Assembly: GCA_947176685.1 (NCBI GenBank)
Contig: CAMWRL010000113.1
Location: 1 to 6,019, forward strand
DNA from: an uncultured Ruminococcus sp.
GTDB taxonomy: Bacteria; Bacillota; Clostridia; Oscillospirales; Ruminococcaceae
Length of the DNA: 6,019 nucleotides
Reading direction: 5' to 3'
The position numbers and the translations under genes are program-made. This document shows positions 1 to 5,120 of this stretch, one piece after another (the stretch's first letter is position 1; every line of letters begins with the position of its first letter). Under the pieces are notes generated by a model. The model searched no databases. It was not told where the DNA came from and saw only the letters and a list, made by a program, of their open reading frames with translations.

Positions 1-105
1 ATATCAATGTATATATTTATTTTTATAATAAATATAATTTTCAGTATTTTTATTAATTCAATCCTTGAAGTACTCTTTGAATTTTTACTTGGATTCGGAT
101 TTTAA
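1..105 (+). CDS. 3' end of an upstream hydrophobic (membrane) protein, partial
   Basis: Reading frame 1 is open from the first base to a TAA at 103-105 and gives 34 residues, rich in Ile and Phe, ending LLGFGF. This looks like the last transmembrane helix of a membrane protein whose body lies left of the window. An in-frame ATG at 7-9 has no ribosome-binding site in front of it, so a continuing gene is more likely than a 32-residue mini-gene. The stop lies 25 bp before the next start, matching the tight spacing of the rest of the array. The base composition is so AT-rich that an open frame of this length could be chance, so the call is tentative. Confidence 0.45.
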   Translation: MSMYIFIFIINIIFSIFINSILEVLFEFLLGFGF

Positions 106-130
106 AATAAATATAAAGGAGGATTTTTAT

Positions 131-334
131 ATGTCAGATACTATATTTGGTTTGTTGCTTATCGGAATAGTGGTATTTTTTAGAATGTCACTGCTTGAAT
201 TTAAGGGTACTCCGAAAGACCATTTATACTATAAGAAAAGAAAGACAAAGTTTATAATTTCGGCTGTGCTTATGGGGATAATTTTGGTGTCGGTTGTAGT
301 GTTGTTTATAATGATAATGATGATAATCAGATAA
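131..334 (+). CDS. Small two-helix membrane protein with TPKD/YK.RK loop (family 1, single copy)
   Basis: This encodes 67 residues. I chose the ATG at 131 because AAAGGAGG at 115-122 sits 8 bases upstream; a TTG at 65 in the same frame has no such site. The protein is a helix (about residues 4-20), a strongly basic loop containing GTPKD and YYKKRK (about 27-40), and a second helix (about 41-66). The positive-inside rule places the loop in the cytoplasm and both ends outside. The loop and second helix match both halves of the next gene, down to the shared S.VL.GI...VVLFIM pattern, so the two genes are paralogs. I do not recognise the family and cannot assign a function. It is probably co-transcribed with its neighbours, since the next start is 15 bp after this stop. 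Confidence 0.82.
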   Translation: MSDTIFGLLLIGIVVFFRMSLLEFKGTPKDHLYYKKRKTKFIISAVLMGIILVSVVVLFIMIMMIIR

Positions 335-349
335 AAGGAGAAATTTTAT

Positions 350-754
350 ATGTTTGTAGATTTGTTGGTTACAGTAATACCGGTCGGAATAATTTTATTT
401 TTTATTGTTTCATTGATTCTGTTGAAAAAAACTCCGAAGGACAGCGGAAAATATAAGTCAAGAAAAAATGCTTTTATAGATTCGTCAATACTTGCCGGAA
501 TACTTGTAACAGTAATTGTGTTATCATTTGTAAATGCTGGTATTATATTAGAAGGTCTTTTTTTCTGTATACCAGTCGGAATAATAATATTTTTTATAGT
601 ATCGCTGGTTTTGCTGAAAAAAACTCCGAAAGACAGCGAAAAATACAAGTCAAGAAAAACTGCTTTTATAGTATCAGCTGTGCTTGCCGGAATACTTGTG
701 ACAGCATTTTTAGTGTTGTTTATAATGGCGCAGATGATAATTATCTATATGTAA
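350..754 (+). CDS. Internally duplicated small membrane protein (family 1, two fused copies)
   Basis: This encodes 134 residues, with AAAGGAG at 334-340 nine bases before the ATG. The protein is a head-to-tail duplication with a 64-residue period: residues about 10-60 and 74-124 are near-identical. Each half runs PVGII.FFIVSL, then LLKKTPKDS.KYKSRK, then AF followed by a LAGILVT helix. Each half equals the single-copy protein encoded just upstream. The predicted topology is four helices with two basic cytoplasmic loops (about 25-40 and 89-104). Similarity at the DNA level, including a shared 15-base stretch at 424-438 and 616-630, suggests a fairly recent duplication or continued recombination. 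The function is unknown; the conserved basic TPKD loop is the obvious candidate for partner contact. Confidence 0.85.
   Translation: MFVDLLVTVIPVGIILFFIVSLILLKKTPKDSGKYKSRKNAFIDSSILAGILVTVIVLSFVNAGIILEGLFFCIPVGIIIFFIVSLVLLKKTPKDSEKYKSRKTAFIVSAVLAGILVTAFLVLFIMAQMIIIYM
377..529 (+). repeat. Intragenic direct repeat, copy 1 (family 1 unit)
   Basis: First of two 153-base copies inside the 350-754 gene, offset by 192 bases from the second. It encodes one helix-basic loop-helix unit. The bases coding for KKTPKDS and KYKSRK are the most alike between the copies. Confidence 0.8.
569..721 (+). repeat. Intragenic direct repeat, copy 2 (family 1 unit)
   Basis: Second copy, 192 bases after the first. 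It differs mainly at third codon positions, with a few amino-acid changes (G to E, N to T and D to V around the basic loop), so the protein sequence seems to have been kept by selection. Confidence 0.8.
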
Positions 755-765
755 AGGGGTCAGAA

Positions 766-903
766 ATGAGTGACAAGCTATTTCATAAAATATTGATAAT
801 AATTTTAATTATCGGTGCAGTAAGTACAGCTGTACTTGTCGGATATACATTTTATCTGCACGAACACTGTTCAATAATATCATACATCGCAAACGGAGGC
901 TGA
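766..903 (+). CDS. 45-residue single-helix membrane protein upstream of the PstS-like gene
   Basis: This short ORF starts MSDKLFHK and ends SYIANGG, with TGA at 901-903. It is preceded by AAAGGGG at 753-759, six bases from the ATG. A basic N-terminus, a helix at about residues 9-30 and a short tail containing HEHCSIISYIANGG give a cytoplasm-in, tail-out topology. It fills exactly the space between two genes, 11 bp after one stop and 2 bp before the next start. The GGAGG that serves the PstS-like gene lies inside its last codons (895-899), so the two are probably translationally coupled. The single Cys (about residue 35) is on the outer side and is not in a lipobox. The family is not recognised, but the position suggests a membrane partner of the PstS-like protein. 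Confidence 0.72.
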   Translation: MSDKLFHKILIIILIIGAVSTAVLVGYTFYLHEHCSIISYIANGG

Positions 904-905
904 TT

Positions 906-1853
906 ATGAAAAGACAGATTGCAGTAATATTGTCCATAATACTTGTATTTGCCGGATTTGACTTTTCTGTGTACAACCTTTTCACGAAGCGTTACATTAA
1001 CAGCACAAGCAGACAGATGCAGGCGAAGTCCATAGAGCTTGACAAATATCTGCCGTTTGATAAAAATTCAGAAGTGGTCAGGGTTGACACGGACTTTAAA
1101 TTAACTGAAAATTTACCTGTTATAGACGGTGCGGCGGCATTGTATCCGGTATTTTCGGGATTTGTGAACGCTGTTTATCCGGAGGACAGCGTTATTTTTG
1201 ACGGCGAAAACTTCGCTCCGGAAAGTTCTCTGCATTATACGAATACTTTGAGGGCATACAAGGCGGTTGTGGACGGTGAAGCAGATATTGTCGTGTGTGC
1301 CGAACCCTCAGAAGCACAGCTTGCATATGCCGATGAGCAGGGAATTGAACTGGAGTTTCTGCCGATAGGTAAAGAAGCGTTTGTGTTTATCGTAAATAAC
1401 GAAAATCCTGTAAGTGACCTGACAGTTGAACAGATAAGGGGTATTTATTCCGGAAAATATACAAACTGGTCGCAGGTTGGCGGAGACAGGACTATAATTG
1501 ACCCTGTACAGAGAATCGAGGGAAGCGGAAGTCAGTCGGTTATGGTATCATTTATGGACGGCACGCCTATGAAAAAAAATCCTTTCGGATTTATGGGCAG
1601 GGCGATAGGATTTTCATTCAGGTATTATGTTTCCGGAATCGTGGACAACGGCGGTGTTAAAATGCTTTCGGTAAACGGCGTATATCCCGACAAGGAAAAT
1701 ATATCTTCCGGTAAATATCCGATAACGGTTGACTTCTATGCGGTTTACAGAAAAGACAATACTAATCCGAATGTTGAGTTAATGCTTGACTGGATTCTTT
1801 CGGACGACGGACAGGAAATTGTTGAAAAATCAGGATATATTCCTGTAGAGTAG
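906..1853 (+). CDS. PstS-like periplasmic-binding-fold protein, membrane-anchored, no local ABC transporter genes
   Basis: This encodes 315 residues with GGAGG at 895-899, six bases before the ATG. A single hydrophobic helix (about residues 5-19) follows MKRQ. No Cys follows it, so the protein is either anchored by this helix or cleaved, rather than being a lipoprotein. The rest reads as a type II phosphate-binding (PstS, PBP-like) fold: VIDGAAALYPVFSGF (73-87), GEADIVV (124-130), PIGKEAFVFIVN (153-164), NPVSDLTVEQIRGIYSGK.TNW (167-188), EGSGSQ (205-210), IGFSFRYY (234-241) and a C-terminal GYIP (310-313). These are established PstS hallmarks. The usual phosphate-contacting Ser/Thr after DG is replaced by Ala-Ala-Ala, so affinity or ligand may differ. 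No pstC, pstA, pstB or phoU lies in the window; the neighbours are small membrane proteins instead. Its GC content is visibly higher than theirs. A sensor or scavenging role outside the membrane is inference. Confidence 0.9.
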   Translation: MKRQIAVILSIILVFAGFDFSVYNLFTKRYINSTSRQMQAKSIELDKYLPFDKNSEVVRVDTDFKLTENLPVIDGAAALYPVFSGFVNAVYPEDSVIFDGENFAPESSLHYTNTLRAYKAVVDGEADIVVCAEPSEAQLAYADEQGIELEFLPIGKEAFVFIVNNENPVSDLTVEQIRGIYSGKYTNWSQVGGDRTIIDPVQRIEGSGSQSVMVSFMDGTPMKKNPFGFMGRAIGFSFRYYVSGIVDNGGVKMLSVNGVYPDKENISSGKYPITVDFYAVYRKDNTNPNVELMLDWILSDDGQEIVEKSGYIPVE

Positions 1854-1862
1854 GAGGACTTT

Positions 1863-2300
1863 ATGTTTATAATTCTTGAGTCAGGTATATTTTGGCAGAT
1901 GTTTCTGGTATTTCTTGTGGTGGAAATATTGTTAGGATTTTTTATGACAATATCAGGAAATACTATAATTACTAAAATTTTCATTGTAATAGGAGATATT
2001 CTGCAAATTTTCTGGGAGCTTTTTATGCTTACGCTATATCTTCTGGCTTTGTGGACTGGCGTACCCGACATATTCAGAGCAATAAAGTTTGCTCATGAAA
2101 TAGAAATATGGTATATATTCCTTAGTGCTATAGTAACACTGATATTTCTTGTGTTTGTGTTTTTGCCATATGGACTGAGCAAGTGTTTATATTGTTGGTA
2201 TTATAAGAAAAGAAAAGTATCGGAACGCTGGATTATACCATCAAAAATAATAAGCATTATAACAGCATTAATATATATATTTGGGGGATTGATTCTCTGA
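1863..2300 (+). CDS. Four-helix membrane protein, FLPY family (family 2, complete single unit)
   Basis: This encodes 145 residues. AGGAGG at 1852-1857 overlaps the stop of the PstS-like gene, five bases before the ATG. Helices are predicted at about 9-28, 36-64, 84-103 and 126-145. The family signature is FLPYGLSK.LY.WYYKKRK.SERWI.PS (residues 100-127), a basic segment between helices 3 and 4 that should face the cytoplasm. A second conserved stretch is SGN...TKIF.VIGD.LQIFWE (31-52) in and before helix 2. Four more copies of this unit follow in the next three genes. I know of no characterised protein with this signature. The position directly after the PstS-like gene and the overlapping ribosome site argue that the two are made together. 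Confidence 0.83.
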   Translation: MFIILESGIFWQMFLVFLVVEILLGFFMTISGNTIITKIFIVIGDILQIFWELFMLTLYLLALWTGVPDIFRAIKFAHEIEIWYIFLSAIVTLIFLVFVFLPYGLSKCLYCWYYKKRKVSERWIIPSKIISIITALIYIFGGLIL

Positions 2301-2320
2301 ACATATGAGAGGATTTAATT
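1944..2320 (+). repeat. Direct tandem repeat, copy 1 (about 377 bp)
   Basis: This stretch runs from an internal ATG of the 1863-2300 gene through its stop and the following ribosome site. It resembles 2321-2701 along its length. The closest block is a 23-base identity (2241-2263 against 2618-2640) at an offset of 377 bases. The gene-end junction AACATATGAGAGG recurs at 2300 and 2681. Confidence 0.75.
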
Positions 2321-2689
2321 ATGAAATTTTCAGAAAAAAATACTTTAATTAAAATTTTCATTATAATAGGGGATACTCTGCAAATTTTCTGGGAGTTTTT
2401 TATGCTTGCGATATTTGGACTTCTGTCTTATCAGGCTTTGGGCGGAGGCGAAACATTTGACAGACTAACGTTTTCTTTTAAAATACAGAATATATTCTGG
2501 TTTATTACAGTGACGCTGATATTTATAGTATTTGCGTTTCTGCCGTACGGATTGAGCAAGTGTTTATATTGGTGGTATTACGAGGAAAGAAAAATTTCGG
2601 AACGATGGATTATACCCTCAAAAATAATAAGCATTATAACGATATTAATATATATAATCGGTAGTATCAGCGATTTTATTAACATATGA
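2321..2689 (+). CDS. FLPY-family membrane protein lacking the first helix (family 2, N-terminally shortened)
   Basis: This encodes 122 residues. GAGAGGA at 2307-2313 lies seven bases before the ATG. It closely matches residues 28-145 of the preceding protein: IKIFIIIGD.LQIFWEF (10-26), FLPYGLSKCLYWWYY (73-87) and SERWIIPSKIISIIT (93-107). Helix 1 is missing. Its start Met aligns with an internal Met in both flanking paralogs (codons at 1944 and 2801), so the copy seems to have lost its first helix and now starts at that Met. Three helices remain (about 10-36, 57-76, 100-118), which would put the N-terminus on the opposite side from the full-length paralogs. The frame is intact, so it is probably still functional. 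No function can be assigned. Confidence 0.8.
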   Translation: MKFSEKNTLIKIFIIIGDTLQIFWEFFMLAIFGLLSYQALGGGETFDRLTFSFKIQNIFWFITVTLIFIVFAFLPYGLSKCLYWWYYEERKISERWIIPSKIISIITILIYIIGSISDFINI

Positions 2690-2701
2690 GAGGTTTTAAT
2701 T
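2321..2701 (+). repeat. Direct tandem repeat, copy 2 (about 381 bp)
   Basis: This is the second copy of the unit, covering one complete shortened gene and its following ribosome-binding region. The copies have drifted mainly in the loop between helices 2 and 3. They are nearly identical around the helix 2 and helix 4 codons and around the stop/SD junction. Confidence 0.75.
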
Positions 2702-3592
2702 ATGTGGTTGATTCAATTGTTTTTTGAAATACTTTGTGACTTTGGAAGTCCGCATTTGTTTTTTGCATTGCTTGTGGTTATGGGATTATTAAGATTTTTT
2801 ATGGAAAGTTCAGGAAAAAATATTTTAATTAAAATTTTTATTATAATAGGAGATATTTTTCAGATTTACTGGGAATATCTTATATTTCTTATATGTTGTC
2901 TGTTTACATTTCCACGAGGCAGTGCTAGCGATACAATGGACGGTACAGAGTACTATTATGACCCTGAAATGATTTTTTTCTTTATTATAGTAATACCAAT
3001 ATTATTTTTATTGGCGTTTTTGCCGTACATGATAAGCAGACGTTTATATAATAAATGTTACAGTTACCGGAAAATGTCTGAAAACTGGATTTTTCCGTCA
3101 CGCCTGATAAGTATTATTACAGTTACATTATATTTTGCTGTTATAATAGATTTTCTTATTGAGAGTACAGGGATATTCCGTGCAATGACATTTTTTACTC
3201 ATACGGTAATATTTGTACTGATTACAAGACGTTTTTTCCGGAAAAAAATACCCTGTGAAAATTATTCAAGATATAATTCTGTGATAAAGTTTCTTTCGGT
3301 TATTCTTAACACGGAGTCCGGAGTGGCTGCATTTTTAGGTGTGAAGCTGGGATTATCTTTTATTTCTCCCTATTACTGTATTCCGGATAATGAAGATTTT
3401 CATTTATTGGAGTTCATAACAGGAGTGATAATAAGTGAAGTTGCGATATTTCTGCCGTATGTAATGAATCTTTTATTATATAAATATTTATACAACAAAA
3501 ACGGTCTTTCAAAATGGTGGATATTTCCGGCAATACCGGTCAGCGTGGGAGCATTTTTAATATACTGGTACGGACTTACTATAAATTATTGA
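2702..3592 (+). CDS. Fused double-unit FLPY-family membrane protein (family 2, two units)
   Basis: This encodes 296 residues, about twice the unit length, with GAGAGG at 2688-2693 eight bases before the ATG. Residues 1-155 form one unit resembling the two preceding genes: IKIFIIIGD.FQIYWEY (43-59), FLPYMISRRLY (106-116) and SENWIFPSRLISIIT (126-140). Residues 156-296 form a second unit resembling the next gene: RRFFRKK (176-182), KFLSVILN (196-203), GVKLGLSFISPY (213-224), FLPYVMN.LLYKYLY (250-264) and GLSKWWIFPA (268-277). About eight helices are predicted. The gene thus joins the two subtypes of the family and marks the boundary between the subtype a and subtype b copies. There is no frameshift or stop at the join, so it is a genuine fusion or an ancestral double gene. 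The function is unknown. Confidence 0.85.
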   Translation: MWLIQLFFEILCDFGSPHLFFALLVVMGLLRFFMESSGKNILIKIFIIIGDIFQIYWEYLIFLICCLFTFPRGSASDTMDGTEYYYDPEMIFFFIIVIPILFLLAFLPYMISRRLYNKCYSYRKMSENWIFPSRLISIITVTLYFAVIIDFLIESTGIFRAMTFFTHTVIFVLITRRFFRKKIPCENYSRYNSVIKFLSVILNTESGVAAFLGVKLGLSFISPYYCIPDNEDFHLLEFITGVIISEVAIFLPYVMNLLLYKYLYNKNGLSKWWIFPAIPVSVGAFLIYWYGLTINY

Positions 3593-3606
3593 TATGAGGT
3601 GTTTAT

Positions 3607-4083
3607 ATGGCTAAAGCAGAAATTATTTTCTTTTTTGTGGTTATGATTAATATAATCGGATTTTATTTTATGACAAAAAAATTTTTCCGTAAGCGGACAG
3701 TCAGCGGAAAAAATTCATCATTCAGTACAGTAACAAAAGTTTTTTCAGTAATATTAAACCTTGCACTTGCCGTTGGAGCATTATTTGGTGTGGCACTGGG
3801 ATTGTTTTGTATATCGCCTTTTGGTTTGTTTGGAGGTGTCTATGAGAAGTTTTGGGTTTCAGATTTTGTAACAGGTTTGTTGTTGTGTGAAGTTTCAGTA
3901 TTTGTGCCGTATGGTCTGAACGTACTGTTATACAAATTCTGGTATAAAAAATTCGGTCTGTCGAAATGGTGGACGTTTCCGGCATTGGTAATCGGAGCAG
4001 GAGCGTTTATAGTTTGTGTATTAGACATACTTTCGGAAAGATTTATACGCTACTGGTCATATGGCGAATGGATATGGAGATGA
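3607..4083 (+). CDS. Four-helix membrane protein, FLPY-family subtype b (family 2, single unit)
   Basis: This encodes 158 residues with GAGG at 3596-3599 seven bases before the ATG. It matches the C-terminal half of the preceding 296-residue protein: KKFFRKR (24-30), KVFSVILN (44-51), GVALGLFCISPF (61-72), FVPYGLN.LLYKFWYKK (99-115) and GLSKWWTFPA (117-126). Helices are predicted at about 5-22, 44-69, 85-108 and 124-142. Leu-Pro in the signature is replaced by Val-Pro here. An aromatic, basic C-terminal tail (RYWSYGEWIWR) follows the last helix and is absent from the paralogs. The last codons contain the ribosome site of the next gene, which starts 4 bp after this stop. The function is unknown. 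Confidence 0.83.
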   Translation: MAKAEIIFFFVVMINIIGFYFMTKKFFRKRTVSGKNSSFSTVTKVFSVILNLALAVGALFGVALGLFCISPFGLFGGVYEKFWVSDFVTGLLLCEVSVFVPYGLNVLLYKFWYKKFGLSKWWTFPALVIGAGAFIVCVLDILSERFIRYWSYGEWIWR

Positions 4084-4087
4084 TTAT

Positions 4088-4552
4088 ATGAAAAAAATTC
4101 CGTTGCATACTATAATATTCTTTTATCTTTCATTAATTCCGGTGGTACTTGCTGTCAGTACAGGCGGTATTTTATCGGTTTTCCTGTTGCCAATGGCTTT
4201 TATGTATATTTTTCAGGATATAAATGTAATGATATTAACACCTGTTATTATATTTCTGCAAATATGTGCAATTGTCAACTATATTGACGCTTATAAACAG
4301 GTACATAGTTATAACTGCGAGCTGTACAACAAAAACAAAATACCATTATGGACAGTTAAATTTTTTTATTTTTCGGTTGTAATGCTGATATTGCTGGTTG
4401 TGATGTGCGGATTTGCCTTGTATGAAGGTGCAGATTTGAAATATGTTATATTTTCACCTGAAGCACTTATTTTAGTAACTGTTGCAGTATTATCAATCAG
4501 AAATTATTTAAAAGTCCGTAAAAACAAAAGTATTTATACAGATAAGGAGTGA
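4088..4552 (+). CDS. Internally duplicated MKKIP-family membrane protein (family 3, two units)
   Basis: This encodes 154 residues from the ATG at 4088. I preferred this start to an in-frame ATG at 4061 because GGAG at 4076-4079 is well placed (8 bases) and the protein then begins MKKIP.HTIIFFYL.LIP, exactly like its two downstream paralogs. The first unit (about 1-80) is a helical hairpin ending LQICAIVNYIDAYKQVHSY. The second (about 82-154) restarts at NKIPLWTVKFFYFS and ends SIRNYLKVRKNKSIY, so the gene is a duplication with a period of about 81 residues, its second half more diverged. Basic residues at both ends of each hairpin place the termini in the cytoplasm. The family and function are not recognised. 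Confidence 0.82.
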   Translation: MKKIPLHTIIFFYLSLIPVVLAVSTGGILSVFLLPMAFMYIFQDINVMILTPVIIFLQICAIVNYIDAYKQVHSYNCELYNKNKIPLWTVKFFYFSVVMLILLVVMCGFALYEGADLKYVIFSPEALILVTVAVLSIRNYLKVRKNKSIYTDKE

Positions 4553-4571
4553 TTTTATGAAGAAAATCCCA
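4546..4571 (+). repeat. Gene-junction direct repeat, copy 1 (26 bp)
   Basis: These 26 bases are identical to 4844-4869. They span the end of the ribosome site, the stop of one gene and the first five codons (MKKIP) of the next. Confidence 0.85.
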
Positions 4572-4850
4572 GCATATACTAATATATTGTTTGTTCTTGC
4601 GTTAATGCCGGCGGTAGTGTTTGTTGTTTTCTTAATAATAGGTATAATTTACGGAGATATAGAGGAAGTTATAGGATTATTTTTTTTGAGTGTTCCTGTG
4701 CTTTTCTGTCTCAAACGGGGAATCAATCCTGATATTCTTTATGTAATTAGGTTTTTTGTATTGGCATTTCAGATAGTGGCTATTGGAAATTTTATTCGTG
4801 TCCGTAAAAAAGTACGTGAATACAATGAAAATAATACAGATGAGGAGTGA
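4557..4850 (+). CDS. MKKIP-family helical-hairpin membrane protein (family 3, single unit)
   Basis: This encodes 97 residues with AAGGAG at 4544-4549 running into the previous stop, seven bases before the ATG. It begins MKKIPAYTNILFVLALMPAVVF, continues with two or three hydrophobic segments (about 8-31, 36-51, 62-79) and ends FQIVAIGNFIRVRKKVREYN with an acidic tail. Compared with the 84-residue paralog just downstream it carries an extra stretch (about residues 41-60, including LKRGINP) between the helices. The gene start is repeated almost exactly at the next gene (26 identical bases across stop, ribosome site and first codons). The function is unknown. Confidence 0.8.
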   Translation: MKKIPAYTNILFVLALMPAVVFVVFLIIGIIYGDIEEVIGLFFLSVPVLFCLKRGINPDILYVIRFFVLAFQIVAIGNFIRVRKKVREYNENNTDEE

Positions 4851-4869
4851 TTTTATGAAGAAAATCCCA
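4844..4869 (+). repeat. Gene-junction direct repeat, copy 2 (26 bp)
   Basis: This is the second copy of the junction. Such identity across a stop/SD/start boundary is what unequal recombination between neighbouring paralogs would leave, and would also favour further gain or loss of whole genes. Confidence 0.85.
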
Positions 4870-5109
4870 TTGAATACAATTATATTTTTTTATCTTGCTT
4901 TGATTCCAGCGATAGCTTTTCTGCTTTTTTGCATATTTTACGGAGATATTTATGAAATTTTCGGAGCATTAGTATGGGAGTGCGGTGCGAGGTTGGTTTT
5001 TCTGATACCTGTTGTGTTATGGTTGCAGGCGGCGGCAATTATCAACTATATTGATGCTCGTAAAAAAGTCCATACTCATAGCATGGAAAGTATGGACAAT
5101 GACGAATAA
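4855..5109 (+). CDS. MKKIP-family helical-hairpin membrane protein (family 3, single unit, last gene of the array)
   Basis: This encodes 84 residues from the ATG at 4855, with GAGGAG at 4842-4847 seven bases before it. An in-frame ATG at 4783 lies inside the previous gene and has no such site. The protein is a compact hairpin: MKKIPLNTIIFFYLALIPAI, a short loop with YGDIYEIFG, a helix (about 46-64), then LQAAAIINYIDARKKVHTHS and an acidic end (MDNDE). It matches the first unit of the 4088-4552 gene most closely, more than it matches the gene between them. It ends 11 bp before the stop of a convergent gene. The function is unknown. Confidence 0.8.
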   Translation: MKKIPLNTIIFFYLALIPAIAFLLFCIFYGDIYEIFGALVWECGARLVFLIPVVLWLQAAAIINYIDARKKVHTHSMESMDNDE

Positions 5110-5120
5110 TTCCGGACTTA

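Noticed and set aside
65..130. TTG start at 65 extending the first small gene by 22 residues
   Set aside because: No SD precedes it, and it overlaps the likely tail of the upstream gene. The ATG at 131 has an excellent SD.
346..648. 100-codon open frame on the minus strand
   Set aside because: It lies antisense over the duplicated 350-754 gene. Its own repeats simply mirror that duplication, and it has no ribosome site.
131..754. Short repeats considered as a CRISPR-like or phage repeat array
   Set aside because: The repeats are coding paralog units with mostly silent changes, and there are no regular short repeats with unique spacers.
1039..1066. TTGACA followed at 16 bases by TAAAAA, promoter-like
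   Set aside because: It is inside the coding sequence of the PstS-like gene with a poor -10 box. Such matches are expected by chance in AT-rich DNA.
1745..2071. 108-codon open frame on the minus strand
   Set aside because: It runs antisense across the end of the PstS-like gene and the start of the next gene, both well supported. No SD or family resemblance.
3722..4028. Two overlapping minus-strand open frames of 87 and 62 codons
   Set aside because: Both are antisense to the 3607-4083 membrane gene, whose protein aligns with its paralogs throughout. They are low-complexity shadows.
4061..4087. ATG at 4061 as start of the first family 3 gene
   Set aside because: It would add nine residues absent from both paralogs and has no SD. 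The ATG at 4088 gives the shared MKKIP start.
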